Source: Candidatus Scatomonas pullistercoris
GTDB lineage: Bacteria; Bacillota; Clostridia; Lachnospirales; Lachnospiraceae
Length of the DNA: 62,658 nt
Direction of reading: 5' to 3'
Assembly: GCA_018713515.1 (NCBI GenBank)
Contig: DVOO01000016.1
Coordinates: 1 to 62,658 of the forward strand
This document shows positions 35,521 through 43,504 of this stretch, one piece after another. The position numbers were made by a program, and so were the translations under genes. The notes beneath the pieces were generated by a model. It did no database searches. It worked only from the letters and a program-made list of their open reading frames with translations, and was not told the DNA's origin. Numbering within the stretch: position 1 is the stretch's first letter; every line of letters starts with the position of its first letter.

Positions 35521-36465
35521 TTACTCTCTCATTTTACAATATTTCTTATAGACCAACGGCGTCACGCCCACGATCTTCTTAAAGACACGGATAAAATATC
35601 CGGCATCGCTGTACCCGATCTTCTCACTGATTTCATTGACCGAATCATCGGTGGTTTCCAGCAGCGCCTTGGCCCAGTCAATCTTAAGCTTTGTCAGAAA
35701 AACCGAATAGCTTTCTCCCACTTCCTTGGAAAAAAGCCGGCTCATATAGCCCGTGCTCACGTGGCAGTAATCCGCCATCTGTTTCAGGGACGGGTTTTCG
35801 TATTTATTGTTATGTATATACTCGAAGACCTTCTTGATGATCTCGCTGTGGGCGCCGTATTCTAACGCCAGGGGATCCTGCTTTTTCTCCGGCTCTTCTT
35901 CCGGAACATCATTCTCCAGAATCGTTTCATAGATAGACAGAGCTTCCTGCTTCCTGGCCGTCTCCGCGCACATATAATTACAGAGATAATACAGCATATT
36001 GGCGATTACCGTGATCCGCCCGTAGGAAAGAACCGGCAGCTCCTCATAACACGCCTTCAGCTCCTCCCGCTTCGCGTCCACGTATCCGGGATTGCCAGGG
36101 TTTATCAGTTTTTCCAGATTCTCTCCGCCCTCGCTGACCCGGACCTGCCCGGCCATGATCGCGCCCACATACTGATTGTTCACAATAATGGGAATCGCCA
36201 TATCCACAATGGAAAAATAACACTTATATATGTAGGGACTGTTATTCTTCATGGCCTCGAAGCCCCCGCGGGAATCACACTTCTGACAGTAGCCGTTCAG
36301 TTTGGGATCCTGGCGGATCTTCTGGCAGAACGCATGGCATCCGCTGTGCTTCGTAGCCGGAACCCCCTTATAATCCACCATCAGGATCGCCATCTTTGTC
36401 ACATCTGCCAGGGAATCCTGCAGCTGCTCCCAGCGCTCCAGATCAAATATTTTGTTAAGTTCCAT
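35521..36465 (-). CDS. PocR-sensor AraC-family activator
   Basis: The 314-residue regulator has an N-terminal PocR-type ligand domain with a cysteine cluster (CHAFCQKIR, then GYCQKCDSRGG, then KCYF), and a C-terminal AraC pair of helix-turn-helix motifs (SLKQMADYCHVSTGYMSRLF and VNEISEKIGYSDAGYFIRVF). PocR domains sense small diols or related C3 compounds. Upstream position suggests it activates gldA-dhaKL in response to glycerol or a similar compound. AGGAGG 6 bases before ATG 36465 fixes the start. Confidence 0.9.
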   Translation of the reverse strand: MELNKIFDLERWEQLQDSLADVTKMAILMVDYKGVPATKHSGCHAFCQKIRQDPKLNGYCQKCDSRGGFEAMKNNSPYIYKCYFSIVDMAIPIIVNNQYVGAIMAGQVRVSEGGENLEKLINPGNPGYVDAKREELKACYEELPVLSYGRITVIANMLYYLCNYMCAETARKQEALSIYETILENDVPEEEPEKKQDPLALEYGAHSEIIKKVFEYIHNNKYENPSLKQMADYCHVSTGYMSRLFSKEVGESYSVFLTKLKIDWAKALLETTDDSVNEISEKIGYSDAGYFIRVFKKIVGVTPLVYKKYCKMRE

Positions 36466-36514
36466 ACCATACCTCCTGATCCGCCTGCCCGCAAAAAGCG
36501 CAAAACTTATGTTC

Positions 36515-36543
36515 ATCTTATGCATTTGCAGGAAAAATGTCAA
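36515..36543 (-). promoter_or_regulatory. Promoter of the PocR-AraC gene
   Basis: TTGACA (36543-36538), a 17-base spacer and TAAGAT (36520-36515) on the minus strand lie about 50 bases before the regulator start, directly after the MATE gene stop. Confidence 0.75.
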
Positions 36544-36547
36544 GGCG

Positions 36548-37888
36548 TCACAGGGAATCTTTTATCTTCTTTCCCTGCCAGAAATAGAAGAGCACCGACA
36601 GGGCCGTGCCCACACACCAGGCCGCAGGCCAGACCCAGAATACCCCTCCAAGGCCGTACCGGGCAGAGAAGGGGGCTCCCAGGAAAATGCGCACCAGAAT
36701 ATCCGCAAAGGTAGCGGCCATAAAGCACTTCATGGCTCCCATACCCCGCAGAGCTCCGTCCATGGTATTCTTCAGGCAGCAGACCGGGAAAAACGGGGCC
36801 GCAACCGTCAGGAACAGCGTCCCGGTTTCCAGCGTTTCCCGGCTGGCGCCCTCCGTCACAAAAAGGCGGATCAGGGGTTCCCGGAACAGAAGGCAGACCG
36901 CAAGGATAAGAAGAGTGATTCCCTCCGAAATCAGCAGGGCAATGCCTACTCCGGCCCGTATCCGTTCCGTTTTCTTTGCCCCCAGATTCTGGGAGACAAA
37001 GCTTGCGAGAGCGTTGCTCAGCGTCATGGTAGTGGTCACAAAAAGCGTGTTAATTCGAAAAGCCGCGGTGTATCCAGCAACCGCCCCGCTCCCGTACGGG
37101 TTGATCACACTCTGCAGAGACAGCTGCCCAAGGGAAATAAATACCTGCTGAAGCACACTGGGAATTCCAAGCTTCAGGATTATGCCCGCATATTTCCAGC
37201 GGACCAGCCTCCCGGCCCCCTCCGGCAGAATACGGCGCCGGAAGGGTCGCAGGAGAGCCGCGCAGGAGCCAACCGCGGAAAACCCCTGAGCGAGAAAAGT
37301 TCCCCAGGCAGTTCCTGGAATTCCCATGTTCAGAACGGCCGCAAACAGAAGATCCAGCAGAACATTCAGAACGGAAGCCGCGGCCAGAAAGCGCCAGGGC
37401 GTCCGGGAATCCCCCAGGGCCTGGAACAGACTTCCCGCCATGTTATACAGAAACAGGAAGGGCAGTCCGAACAGATAGATCCTCAGATATACCTCGCACA
37501 TTTCCCGCAGATCCGACGGGATCTGCAGCAGGTCCAGAAGCGGTCCGCACGCGAAAAGCCCCGCCGCCATTACAGCCGCTGATAAAAGCAGCATAAACAG
37601 CAGCGCCGTGGGGATCATCTGTCTCAATGCTTTCCAGCCCTTTCCGCCGAAGGCCCTGGCTGCCGCAGTATTGGCGCCCAGACTTAATCCGGAGGCAATG
37701 GCAATAAAAATCACCGTGACGGGGTAGCAGGTGCCGACGGCGCCCAGGGCCGCCTCACTGATAAACCGCCCCGCTATGAGACTGTCCGCCAGGTTGTAAA
37801 TCTGCTGAAACAGCATGCTGAAAAACATGGGCAGGGAAAAAAGCAGCAGTACGCGGAACGGCCGGCCCTCTGTCAGATCTCTTATCAT
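36548..37888 (-). CDS. MATE-family efflux transporter
   Basis: The 446-residue inner-membrane protein has about twelve helices in two related halves, beginning LLFSLPMFFSMLFQQIYNLADSL, typical of Na+ or H+ driven multidrug and toxin extrusion pumps. AAGGAGGA lies 9 bases before ATG 37888. It is preceded by an AraC regulator gene and by a 31-base element shared with the Gfo/Idh region, which may be its control site. The substrate is unknown. Confidence 0.92.
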   Translation of the reverse strand: MIRDLTEGRPFRVLLLFSLPMFFSMLFQQIYNLADSLIAGRFISEAALGAVGTCYPVTVIFIAIASGLSLGANTAAARAFGGKGWKALRQMIPTALLFMLLLSAAVMAAGLFACGPLLDLLQIPSDLREMCEVYLRIYLFGLPFLFLYNMAGSLFQALGDSRTPWRFLAAASVLNVLLDLLFAAVLNMGIPGTAWGTFLAQGFSAVGSCAALLRPFRRRILPEGAGRLVRWKYAGIILKLGIPSVLQQVFISLGQLSLQSVINPYGSGAVAGYTAAFRINTLFVTTTMTLSNALASFVSQNLGAKKTERIRAGVGIALLISEGITLLILAVCLLFREPLIRLFVTEGASRETLETGTLFLTVAAPFFPVCCLKNTMDGALRGMGAMKCFMAATFADILVRIFLGAPFSARYGLGGVFWVWPAAWCVGTALSVLFYFWQGKKIKDSL

Positions 37889-37941
37889 GGATACAGGTCC
37901 TCCTTTTCTTTCTGCAGCCATAATAAGAGAAAAAGGCCTGG

Positions 37942-37972
37942 AATTCGTATGCCTTTTTACGGATCTTCTATG
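37942..37972 (-). repeat. Second copy of the 31-base element upstream of the MATE gene
   Basis: Matches 12573-12603 at 26 of 31 positions with no gap. The constant parts are AATTCGTATG, TTTTACGGAT and CTATG (plus strand), that is TTCGTA and TACGGA half-sites in inverted order. It overlaps the last codons of the AraC gene and lies about 55 bases before the MATE start. Confidence 0.6.
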
Positions 37973-38834
37973 CTTTTTTATGATTTTCTTTCTGCCTTCT
38001 GGGCGCGCAGTGGAAATACCGGCGGTACTGCTTATAAAAATTGGACATGTTATGAAAGCCGCAGGAGACCGCTATATCCAGCACGCTGCCCCCGCTCTCC
38101 TCCAGCGCCTTCTGCACGGCCTCCAGCCGTATCCGGGTTACGTATTCTGTAAATTTTTCTCCGAACACCTCATGGAAGCAGGATGAAAAATAGCTGGGAC
38201 TCATGCAGGCGGCCGCGGCTGCCGCTTCCAGCGTCACCTCCTCCCGGTAGCTGCCATGGATATACTCCAGCGACAGTTTCAGATTATCCGCTTTTTTAAG
38301 CGCCGCGCTCCTGGATTTTCCGCTGTCCCGGGCAACAAAATGGCGGATCAGGAGCGTGAGGATATGCATTCCCTGGGACTTCAGCATCAGGCCGCGGCAT
38401 ACATTTTCCGACTGCCATTCCTGATACGCGTCCAGCATGACGGATCTCACCGCCGCCGTATGCGCATCCCCCGCCTCCAGCTTATTCTGAAAGGCTGCGG
38501 TGCCTCCACCGAAAACACTTTGATATTCTGCTGAATTTGCCTCTTCCTCTCCGGCCAGCCGGTCAGAAAACGTCAGCACCAAAAGCTCCACATCTTTTTC
38601 CATTTTCCATCCGTGAACCTCATTGGCGTTAAATACCGCAATATCCCCTTCTTGCATCGCATATTGGCGCCCGCTGACGATGCACAGGGCGCTCCCGGAC
38701 AGAACACAGGAAATTTCATAAAAACTGTGCCAGTGAAAATGCTCCCGGGCATGATGATGTCTTCCCATCCAGATGCGGTTCATATGCATGGGAAGCGCAG
38801 GGTCCAGAGGGTATGTGTCATCTACAGCACGCAT
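37968..38834 (-). CDS. AraC-family regulator with cupin sensor
   Basis: The 288-residue protein has an N-terminal cupin-like domain (HFHWHSFYEI, EGDIAVFNANEVHGW) and a C-terminal AraC DNA-binding domain (VTLEAAAAAACMSPSYFSSC, then VLDIAVSCGFHNMSNFYKQY). Such proteins usually activate sugar-use genes or efflux genes. ATG 38834 follows AGGAGG by 8 bases; an in-frame GTG six codons earlier overlaps that site. It may control the MATE gene, possibly through the shared 31-base element. Confidence 0.9.
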   Translation of the reverse strand: MRAVDDTYPLDPALPMHMNRIWMGRHHHAREHFHWHSFYEISCVLSGSALCIVSGRQYAMQEGDIAVFNANEVHGWKMEKDVELLVLTFSDRLAGEEEANSAEYQSVFGGGTAAFQNKLEAGDAHTAAVRSVMLDAYQEWQSENVCRGLMLKSQGMHILTLLIRHFVARDSGKSRSAALKKADNLKLSLEYIHGSYREEVTLEAAAAAACMSPSYFSSCFHEVFGEKFTEYVTRIRLEAVQKALEESGGSVLDIAVSCGFHNMSNFYKQYRRYFHCAPRRQKENHKKA

Positions 38835-38892
38835 AAAATATTCCTCCTTCACGCGGGTCGGATCAGAAAAATAAATTTTTTGTAAAAAAAGC

Positions 38893-38921
38893 TTGATTTT
38901 TTTCTATCCATCGATTATAAT
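38893..38921 (+). promoter_or_regulatory. tRNA-Lys promoter
   Basis: TTGATT (38893-38898), a 17-base spacer and TATAAT (38916-38921), 33 bases before the tRNA. Confidence 0.8.
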
Positions 38922-38954
38922 TGTTTTTGCGTTACAGAGAGAGCCATTCAATAA

Positions 38955-39027
38955 GCGCCTTTAGCTCAGTTGGTAGAGCAGTAGACTCTTAATCTATTTG
39001 TCCAGGGTTCGAGTCCCTGAAGGCGCA
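38955..39027 (+). tRNA. tRNA-Lys (anticodon CTT)
   Basis: A complete 73-base cloverleaf: acceptor GCGCCTT paired with AAGGCGC, D-arm GCTCAGTTGGTAGAGC, anticodon loop CTCTTAA giving CTT (reads AAG), T-arm with GGTTCGAGTCC, discriminator A. The 3' CCA is not encoded. tRNA genes are frequent integration sites, but no duplicated 3' end was seen in this window. Confidence 0.97.
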
Positions 39028-39034
39028 CTAAAAG

Positions 39035-39078
39035 CACTGTTTTTGCAGACATGGAGCTGCGGGGACGGTGTTTTTTTT
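39035..39078 (+). terminator. tRNA-Lys terminator
   Basis: CACTGT (39035-39040) pairs with ACGGTG (39065-39070) around an inner GCAG/CTGC stem and is followed by eight T residues. Bases 39079-39248 beyond it show no gene. Confidence 0.7.
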
Positions 39079-39248
39079 GTCTCAGAATCCGTTCCTGCAG
39101 TCATCTGCCGCCTCTGTTTATTATACCATTTTCCGCCGGAAATTCCAGCGCTTCCTCCGGCGGGCCTCCGGAAAACGCAAACTTCCACGATCTGGCGCGT
39201 GATCGGGAACATTTTTCTGGCGGCCGCCGCGGAAGGGCCGGAAAGGTT

Positions 39249-39285
39249 TCCTGCCGGTCTCCGGCATAACCGGAAACCGGCAGGA
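39249..39285. terminator. Hairpin after the first methyltransferase operon
   Basis: Stem TCCTGCCGGT / ACCGGCAGGA (39249-39258 with 39276-39285) with a nested CCGG pair lies 11 bases after the stop of the last methyltransferase gene on the minus strand. The best T tract is on the plus strand (TTTTTTT at 39291), so direction is uncertain. Confidence 0.5.
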
Positions 39286-39295
39286 TAAAATTTTT

Positions 39296-40282
39296 TTACT
39301 GGATGGGATGCTCCTTGGCATACTGCCTTCCGTATTTCTCCAGCTCATCCATGGCAATGGAATTGTTCCACTCCCGGAAGCAGATACCGTTGGGAATACC
39401 CGGATAGAACCGGCCGGCCGGACAGTAGGTATCGATGGCCCGGCGCACCTCCGCGCGGATCTCTTCTTCTGTAATATTTTCAATATCAATCTTCGGACCG
39501 TCAATGCCGCCCACCATGGCCAGCTTGCCCTCCGTGATCCTCTGAATCTCCACAATATCATTCTGCGCGATAACACCCTGCCAGATATCAACGCCAATCT
39601 CCACCATATCCGTTACAATGGGCTGGCAGATACAGTCTGCGTGATGCATATAGATCATGCCGCATGCATGAATGGTATCCGAAATTTCTTTCTGGAGTGG
39701 TTTGATCAGCTCTCTCCACACTCTGGGGGGCAGGAACAGATTCTGTTTGGAGCCCCAGTCATCATGGTAGAAAATGATGTCCGGATGAATCTTTTCCGCC
39801 ACCAGACGGATATATTTCATCTTGTAATCGGCAATGGCCCGCAGAAGCCCTGCCATTTCATCGGGATACTCCATATAGTTAATCAGCGCCGTCTCCATGC
39901 CCATCAGATGGTGGGTTCTCTCGAACAGGCCTCCGCCGAACATGAAGCCCACAAATTTTTCTTTCCTGTCTACCGCTTCCGCCGCTTTGACTGCCTCCGT
40001 CCAGTCCAGATGATCCAGATCCGGAACCTTCAGCTGCTCCTTCCACTTCTCAATATCTTTGATGACTGCATTTTCCGGTGTCACATGGGGATGCGGTCCC
40101 GGCGCCCCCGGTTTGAAAATATAAACGGTTCCCCAGGAATCCGGATGCTCCTTGCCGTCCTGGGGACACATATCGCCCATCAAAACCGGATCCGGGATCA
40201 GTTCGATGGCATTCATCAGATCAAAATAGTAATCCGGCTGCTGTCTGTTATAGATAGCCATTGCATTTTCTCTCAGATTCAT
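39296..40282 (-). CDS. UroD-fold methyltransferase paralogue A (HHADC variant)
   Basis: The 328-residue protein belongs to the uroporphyrinogen decarboxylase superfamily branch related to MtaA/MtbA and the vanillate-type demethylases, which move methyl groups to or from corrinoid proteins. It has the HDDWG motif (173-177) shared with most paralogues here. Where others have HSCG it has HHADC (213-217), so the zinc site may differ; Cys287 and Cys301 are later candidates. Last gene of its operon, 76 bases after paralogue B across a hairpin. The substrate is unknown. Confidence 0.8.
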   Translation of the reverse strand: MNLRENAMAIYNRQQPDYYFDLMNAIELIPDPVLMGDMCPQDGKEHPDSWGTVYIFKPGAPGPHPHVTPENAVIKDIEKWKEQLKVPDLDHLDWTEAVKAAEAVDRKEKFVGFMFGGGLFERTHHLMGMETALINYMEYPDEMAGLLRAIADYKMKYIRLVAEKIHPDIIFYHDDWGSKQNLFLPPRVWRELIKPLQKEISDTIHACGMIYMHHADCICQPIVTDMVEIGVDIWQGVIAQNDIVEIQRITEGKLAMVGGIDGPKIDIENITEEEIRAEVRRAIDTYCPAGRFYPGIPNGICFREWNNSIAMDELEKYGRQYAKEHPIQ

Positions 40283-40308
40283 AAATCGCGCTTCCTCCTT
40301 CTTAAATA

Positions 40309-40344
40309 CGGCGGCACCGGACGATATCCGTCCCCGCGCCGCCG
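40309..40344 (-). terminator. Hairpin between paralogues B and A
   Basis: CGGCGGC / GCCGCCG (40309-40315 with 40338-40344) encloses GGACG / CGTCC. On the minus strand it is followed only by TATTTAAG, so it may attenuate or protect rather than end transcription before paralogue A. Confidence 0.5.
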
Positions 40345-40358
40345 CATAACTTTTCTTA

Positions 40359-41345
40359 TCAGAACATTTCCTTGGACAGCTTGTCGATATCTGCCGTCAC
40401 CTCATCGTACACGCCCGGGAAAACGCTCTCCGGTCCGCCCATGGTGGTTCCGGGGATAAAATACAGCTTTCCGCAGCTCTCGCAGGCTTTCCGGGTCTCC
40501 GCCATAATCAGCTCCGGCGTCCAGTCTCCCTTGTCTACTACGCCGTTATTAATGCCGCCGTGGAAGGAGATCTTCCCACCGTACTTCTTCACCAGTTCCG
40601 GCACATTGTTGGTATCCATTACACCCTGCCAGATGTCAATGCCGCACTCGATCATGGCCGGAACCAGGTTCGCGGCATAAGAATCGCTGTGGTGCACAAT
40701 CAGCTCCACGCCGTTGGCTTTCCAGAAACCGTAGATCTTCTTGTAGGCCGGAACGAAGAACTCCTCAAACATTTCCGGAGACAGGAAGGAAGATTTCTGG
40801 CTGCCCCAGTCGTCGTGATGGAACAGGGCGTCCGGATGCAAATGCTCGATCACCTTTTTTGCATGTTCGATCTCAAAATCCGCCAGGAAGTCGATGAGCT
40901 CGTGCATAGCCTCCGGCTCCTCGTAGAGGGCCATCATAGCCTCCTCCATTCCCATCAGATAGTGCACTTTTTCAAACATTCCGGGAGCTACCATGGACGC
41001 CACAAACTGCTCGTTGCGGTCCACCGCCTTGGCCGCCTCCACAAAGGGAGCCCAGGCATCCTCGGGATACTCTGTGGTGGGGGCCTTTACGTAATCTCTC
41101 CATTTGGTGATATCTTTGATCACCCGCAGCTCCTCGCTGGTGTTGGGGAAGGGTCCCGGCACATGATCCGGGAACTCAATGGTCACGCCCCAGCCGTTTA
41201 CCGATGTGCTTCCCTTGGGGCAGTTGCCCAGGGCCCCCAGGAAAATGGGGTCGGCCACCAGGGCCATATATTCATACTGATTTACAAAGCGATCCGGGTT
41301 ACCCCCGTGGATCGTTTCCAGCAAATTCTGTCTTTTTGTTAACAT
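40359..41345 (-). CDS. UroD-fold methyltransferase paralogue B (HHSDS variant)
   Basis: A 328-residue paralogue of A with HHDDWG (176-181) and HHSDS (218-222) instead of the HxCG zinc motif. The closeness in length and motifs to A suggests the two share a subfamily with altered or no zinc. Cys291 and Cys234 are present but not in the classical spacing. ATG 41345 was chosen because AGGAGT lies just before it; a start at 41432 would add 29 hydrophobic residues overlapping the upstream gene. It follows paralogue C by 19 bases. Confidence 0.8.
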   Translation of the reverse strand: MLTKRQNLLETIHGGNPDRFVNQYEYMALVADPIFLGALGNCPKGSTSVNGWGVTIEFPDHVPGPFPNTSEELRVIKDITKWRDYVKAPTTEYPEDAWAPFVEAAKAVDRNEQFVASMVAPGMFEKVHYLMGMEEAMMALYEEPEAMHELIDFLADFEIEHAKKVIEHLHPDALFHHDDWGSQKSSFLSPEMFEEFFVPAYKKIYGFWKANGVELIVHHSDSYAANLVPAMIECGIDIWQGVMDTNNVPELVKKYGGKISFHGGINNGVVDKGDWTPELIMAETRKACESCGKLYFIPGTTMGGPESVFPGVYDEVTADIDKLSKEMF

Positions 41346-41364
41346 ACTCCTTCCTCCCTTTTTC

Positions 41365-42447
41365 TTAACGATGATATAACTTATTATAATACTCCAGAGA
41401 ATAATTGTAGAGCTCGTCTCTAGCCACCACATCCTGCTTCGGATCTGTCATATCCGTCATGATCCACAGCATGGTGCGCCCCGTCTCTCCATAATGGTCC
41501 ACAAAATCGCGGACTGCCTTGCGGATTTCCGCTTCCTTCCAGTCGTGGGGAATCTCCATTCCAAAGCAGAAGGTCATCTGTTTTCCGAAGTTATTGTACA
41601 GATAGTCTGCATCATTGGCCCGCATCTGCGGCGTCCACATGTCGATGCCCATCTCGATCATCTCGGGAACGTACTGCATATTTCTTCCGCAGGAATGCAG
41701 CTCGATAAATTTGCCCTGATCCTTGATAAATTTCAGGAACCGGCTGGTGGCGGGCATCAGCTGTTTCCGGAACATCTCATTGGAGTAGAATCCGCTTCGC
41801 TCTGTTCCCCAGTCATCGTGGTACAGCACACCGTCCACCTGTCCGTAATACTGGAAAATCTTGGCCGTGGACTCGATCTTGTAGTCTGCCATCTTCTGGA
41901 AGAACTCCTCCAGAGCTTCCGGTTCCTCATAGAAGGCCATCAGGAATTCGTCAAAGGGCATCATCTCGTGAAGCCTCTCGGAAATTCCCTCCACGCACTC
42001 GTAAATATGGGGACGATCCGGATCCATGGTCTTCTGCAGCTTCTTTCCGTCCGCCTCAAAATCCACCAGGGACAGATCCGGCCATTCGACTTCCTCTTTC
42101 CAGTTGGCGAAATCATTGATCGCTCTGGTACCGGGCTTGGTGATCATGCCGCCTACTTTCTCCACCATGGTCCAGTAAACGCCCCACCAGTCGTAACCAT
42201 CCACCTCCGGCACCGGGTGCTCTTCCATGGCGTCCGGCCATACGGTATTCGATTCATAAAAGTACGCCGGCATCCAGTAGGGCTGCTCCCCCTTGACACA
42301 GCGGATATAATTTTCCTTTACGCTGTAGGGTCTTCCGGTAATCGGCTCCTTGGGCTGCTGGGCGATCCAGGGAAAGCTTCCCGGCGCCTGCCAGCTCTTG
42401 GAGTAATCTCTGTTTGCCGCCGTCTGCATAAATTTTCCAACACCCAT
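41365..42447 (-). CDS. UroD-fold methyltransferase paralogue C
   Basis: This 360-residue protein has HDDWG (210-214) and the classical zinc motif HSCG (251-254) with Cys294 as a possible third ligand. In MtaA/MtbA-type enzymes His-x-Cys plus a distant Cys bind the zinc that activates the methyl acceptor. An N-terminal extension of about 40 residues is longer than in paralogues A and B. It starts 2 bases after the His-rich protein gene, implying translational coupling with the metal-handling pair. Confidence 0.82.
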   Translation of the reverse strand: MGVGKFMQTAANRDYSKSWQAPGSFPWIAQQPKEPITGRPYSVKENYIRCVKGEQPYWMPAYFYESNTVWPDAMEEHPVPEVDGYDWWGVYWTMVEKVGGMITKPGTRAINDFANWKEEVEWPDLSLVDFEADGKKLQKTMDPDRPHIYECVEGISERLHEMMPFDEFLMAFYEEPEALEEFFQKMADYKIESTAKIFQYYGQVDGVLYHDDWGTERSGFYSNEMFRKQLMPATSRFLKFIKDQGKFIELHSCGRNMQYVPEMIEMGIDMWTPQMRANDADYLYNNFGKQMTFCFGMEIPHDWKEAEIRKAVRDFVDHYGETGRTMLWIMTDMTDPKQDVVARDELYNYSLEYYNKLYHR

Positions 42448-42449
42448 AA

Positions 42450-42893
42450 CTATTTCCTCACTTTCTTGTCGATATCTTCCAGCATTGTCCGTATTAACCG
42501 TTCCGCATCCGTTTCTTTGATCGCAAACAGGATTGCCGCAACAGTCACCTTTATCTCACTGCCATTCCCCTTTTTTCGATGTACTTCCCGGTCCGTCAGA
42601 GAAAAGACTTCCACGGTCTGCACCTCCATGGAGGCTTTGAAATGTCCGATAAAACCTCCCACCGCATCAATTTTAGCTGCTGTGGATTCCATGTTGACGG
42701 TCAGGAGCGCTGACAGCTCCTGCCGGTCCGCAGTCACATGGTAGTGCGCCGATACCACCACGGCTGCATCCTGAAGATGAACCGTGACGGACAGCTTTTC
42801 TTTTTCGCCGCACACTTCACAGCCGCACCCGTCTCCATGCGGATGATGGTGGTGATGATGATGTTCTTCGTGGTTTTCTGTATTCATGCGCAT
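42450..42893 (-). CDS. His-rich small protein paired with a G3E GTPase
   Basis: A 147-residue protein I do not recognise as a named family. Its N-terminus holds a run HHHHHHHPHGDGCGC followed by VCG (residues about 11-28), an obvious metal-binding tail, and the remainder looks like a compact alpha/beta domain. The start overlaps the GTPase stop by 10 bases, so the two are coupled. A metal store or delivery partner for the zinc methyltransferases is the inferred role. Confidence 0.72.
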   Translation of the reverse strand: MRMNTENHEEHHHHHHHPHGDGCGCEVCGEKEKLSVTVHLQDAAVVVSAHYHVTADRQELSALLTVNMESTAAKIDAVGGFIGHFKASMEVQTVEVFSLTDREVHRKKGNGSEIKVTVAAILFAIKETDAERLIRTMLEDIDKKVRK

Positions 42894-43489
42894 CCCTCCC
42901 TGATTTTCTGCCAGATATCCGGATCCACCGCCGCAAGCCCGGAAGTCCGGATACAGGGAACCCCTTCCCTGAACTGATGCACATCGCTTTCTACTTTATC
43001 CATGACCTCCGCGTCCACGAGATCGGCCTTATTCAGAAGAACAAGATCCGCGCATTCCACCTGACCCTTCAGCAGCTCATGCATGGGGATCAGAAAGCGT
43101 TTCCACCGGGAAACATCCACAATCGTACAAATGAATGCATCTTTTCCGATGGCCTCCTGCAGATTTCTGCGTATCAGGCCCGGATAGGCCAGGCCCGTTG
43201 TCTCTATAATCAGCCATTCCGGATTATATTTCTTTTCAATATCCACTACCGCGCCGATGATCTCACCGGACAGCGTGCAGCAGATACAGCCGTTAAACAG
43301 GGAACTCACCTGGAACCCGCTGCTTCCCAGCAGCTTATCGTCGATTCCATCCTGTCCCACCTCATTTTCCAAAATAATTACCTTGTGCTCTGACTCTGAA
43401 GTTGAATGTTCGGCCATATCCCGCGCCATCTGCAACAACAGAGTTGTCTTTCCAGAGCCCAGGAATCCTCCAAGAATTAATATCTTCAT
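42884..43489 (-). CDS. CobW/ZNG1-like G3E GTPase metallochaperone
   Basis: The 201-residue protein has a P-loop GGFLGSGKTT (7-16), the metal-binding CxCC motif (Cys68, Cys70, Cys71 in NGCICCTL), the switch region ETTGLAYP and the NKAD guanine motif. It lacks the C-terminal CobW domain found in longer members. G3E GTPases deliver zinc, nickel or cobalt, or act with cobalamin enzymes. Flanked on both sides by UroD-fold methyltransferases, it probably loads zinc into them or helps corrinoid handling. Confidence 0.88.
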   Translation of the reverse strand: MKILILGGFLGSGKTTLLLQMARDMAEHSTSESEHKVIILENEVGQDGIDDKLLGSSGFQVSSLFNGCICCTLSGEIIGAVVDIEKKYNPEWLIIETTGLAYPGLIRRNLQEAIGKDAFICTIVDVSRWKRFLIPMHELLKGQVECADLVLLNKADLVDAEVMDKVESDVHQFREGVPCIRTSGLAAVDPDIWQKIREGCA

Positions 43490-43504
43490 TTGGCCTCGCT
43501 TTCC

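Noticed and set aside
38955-39295. Integration site of a mobile element at tRNA-Lys
   Set aside because: No integrase, no repeated tRNA 3' end and no change in gene style were seen next to the tRNA.
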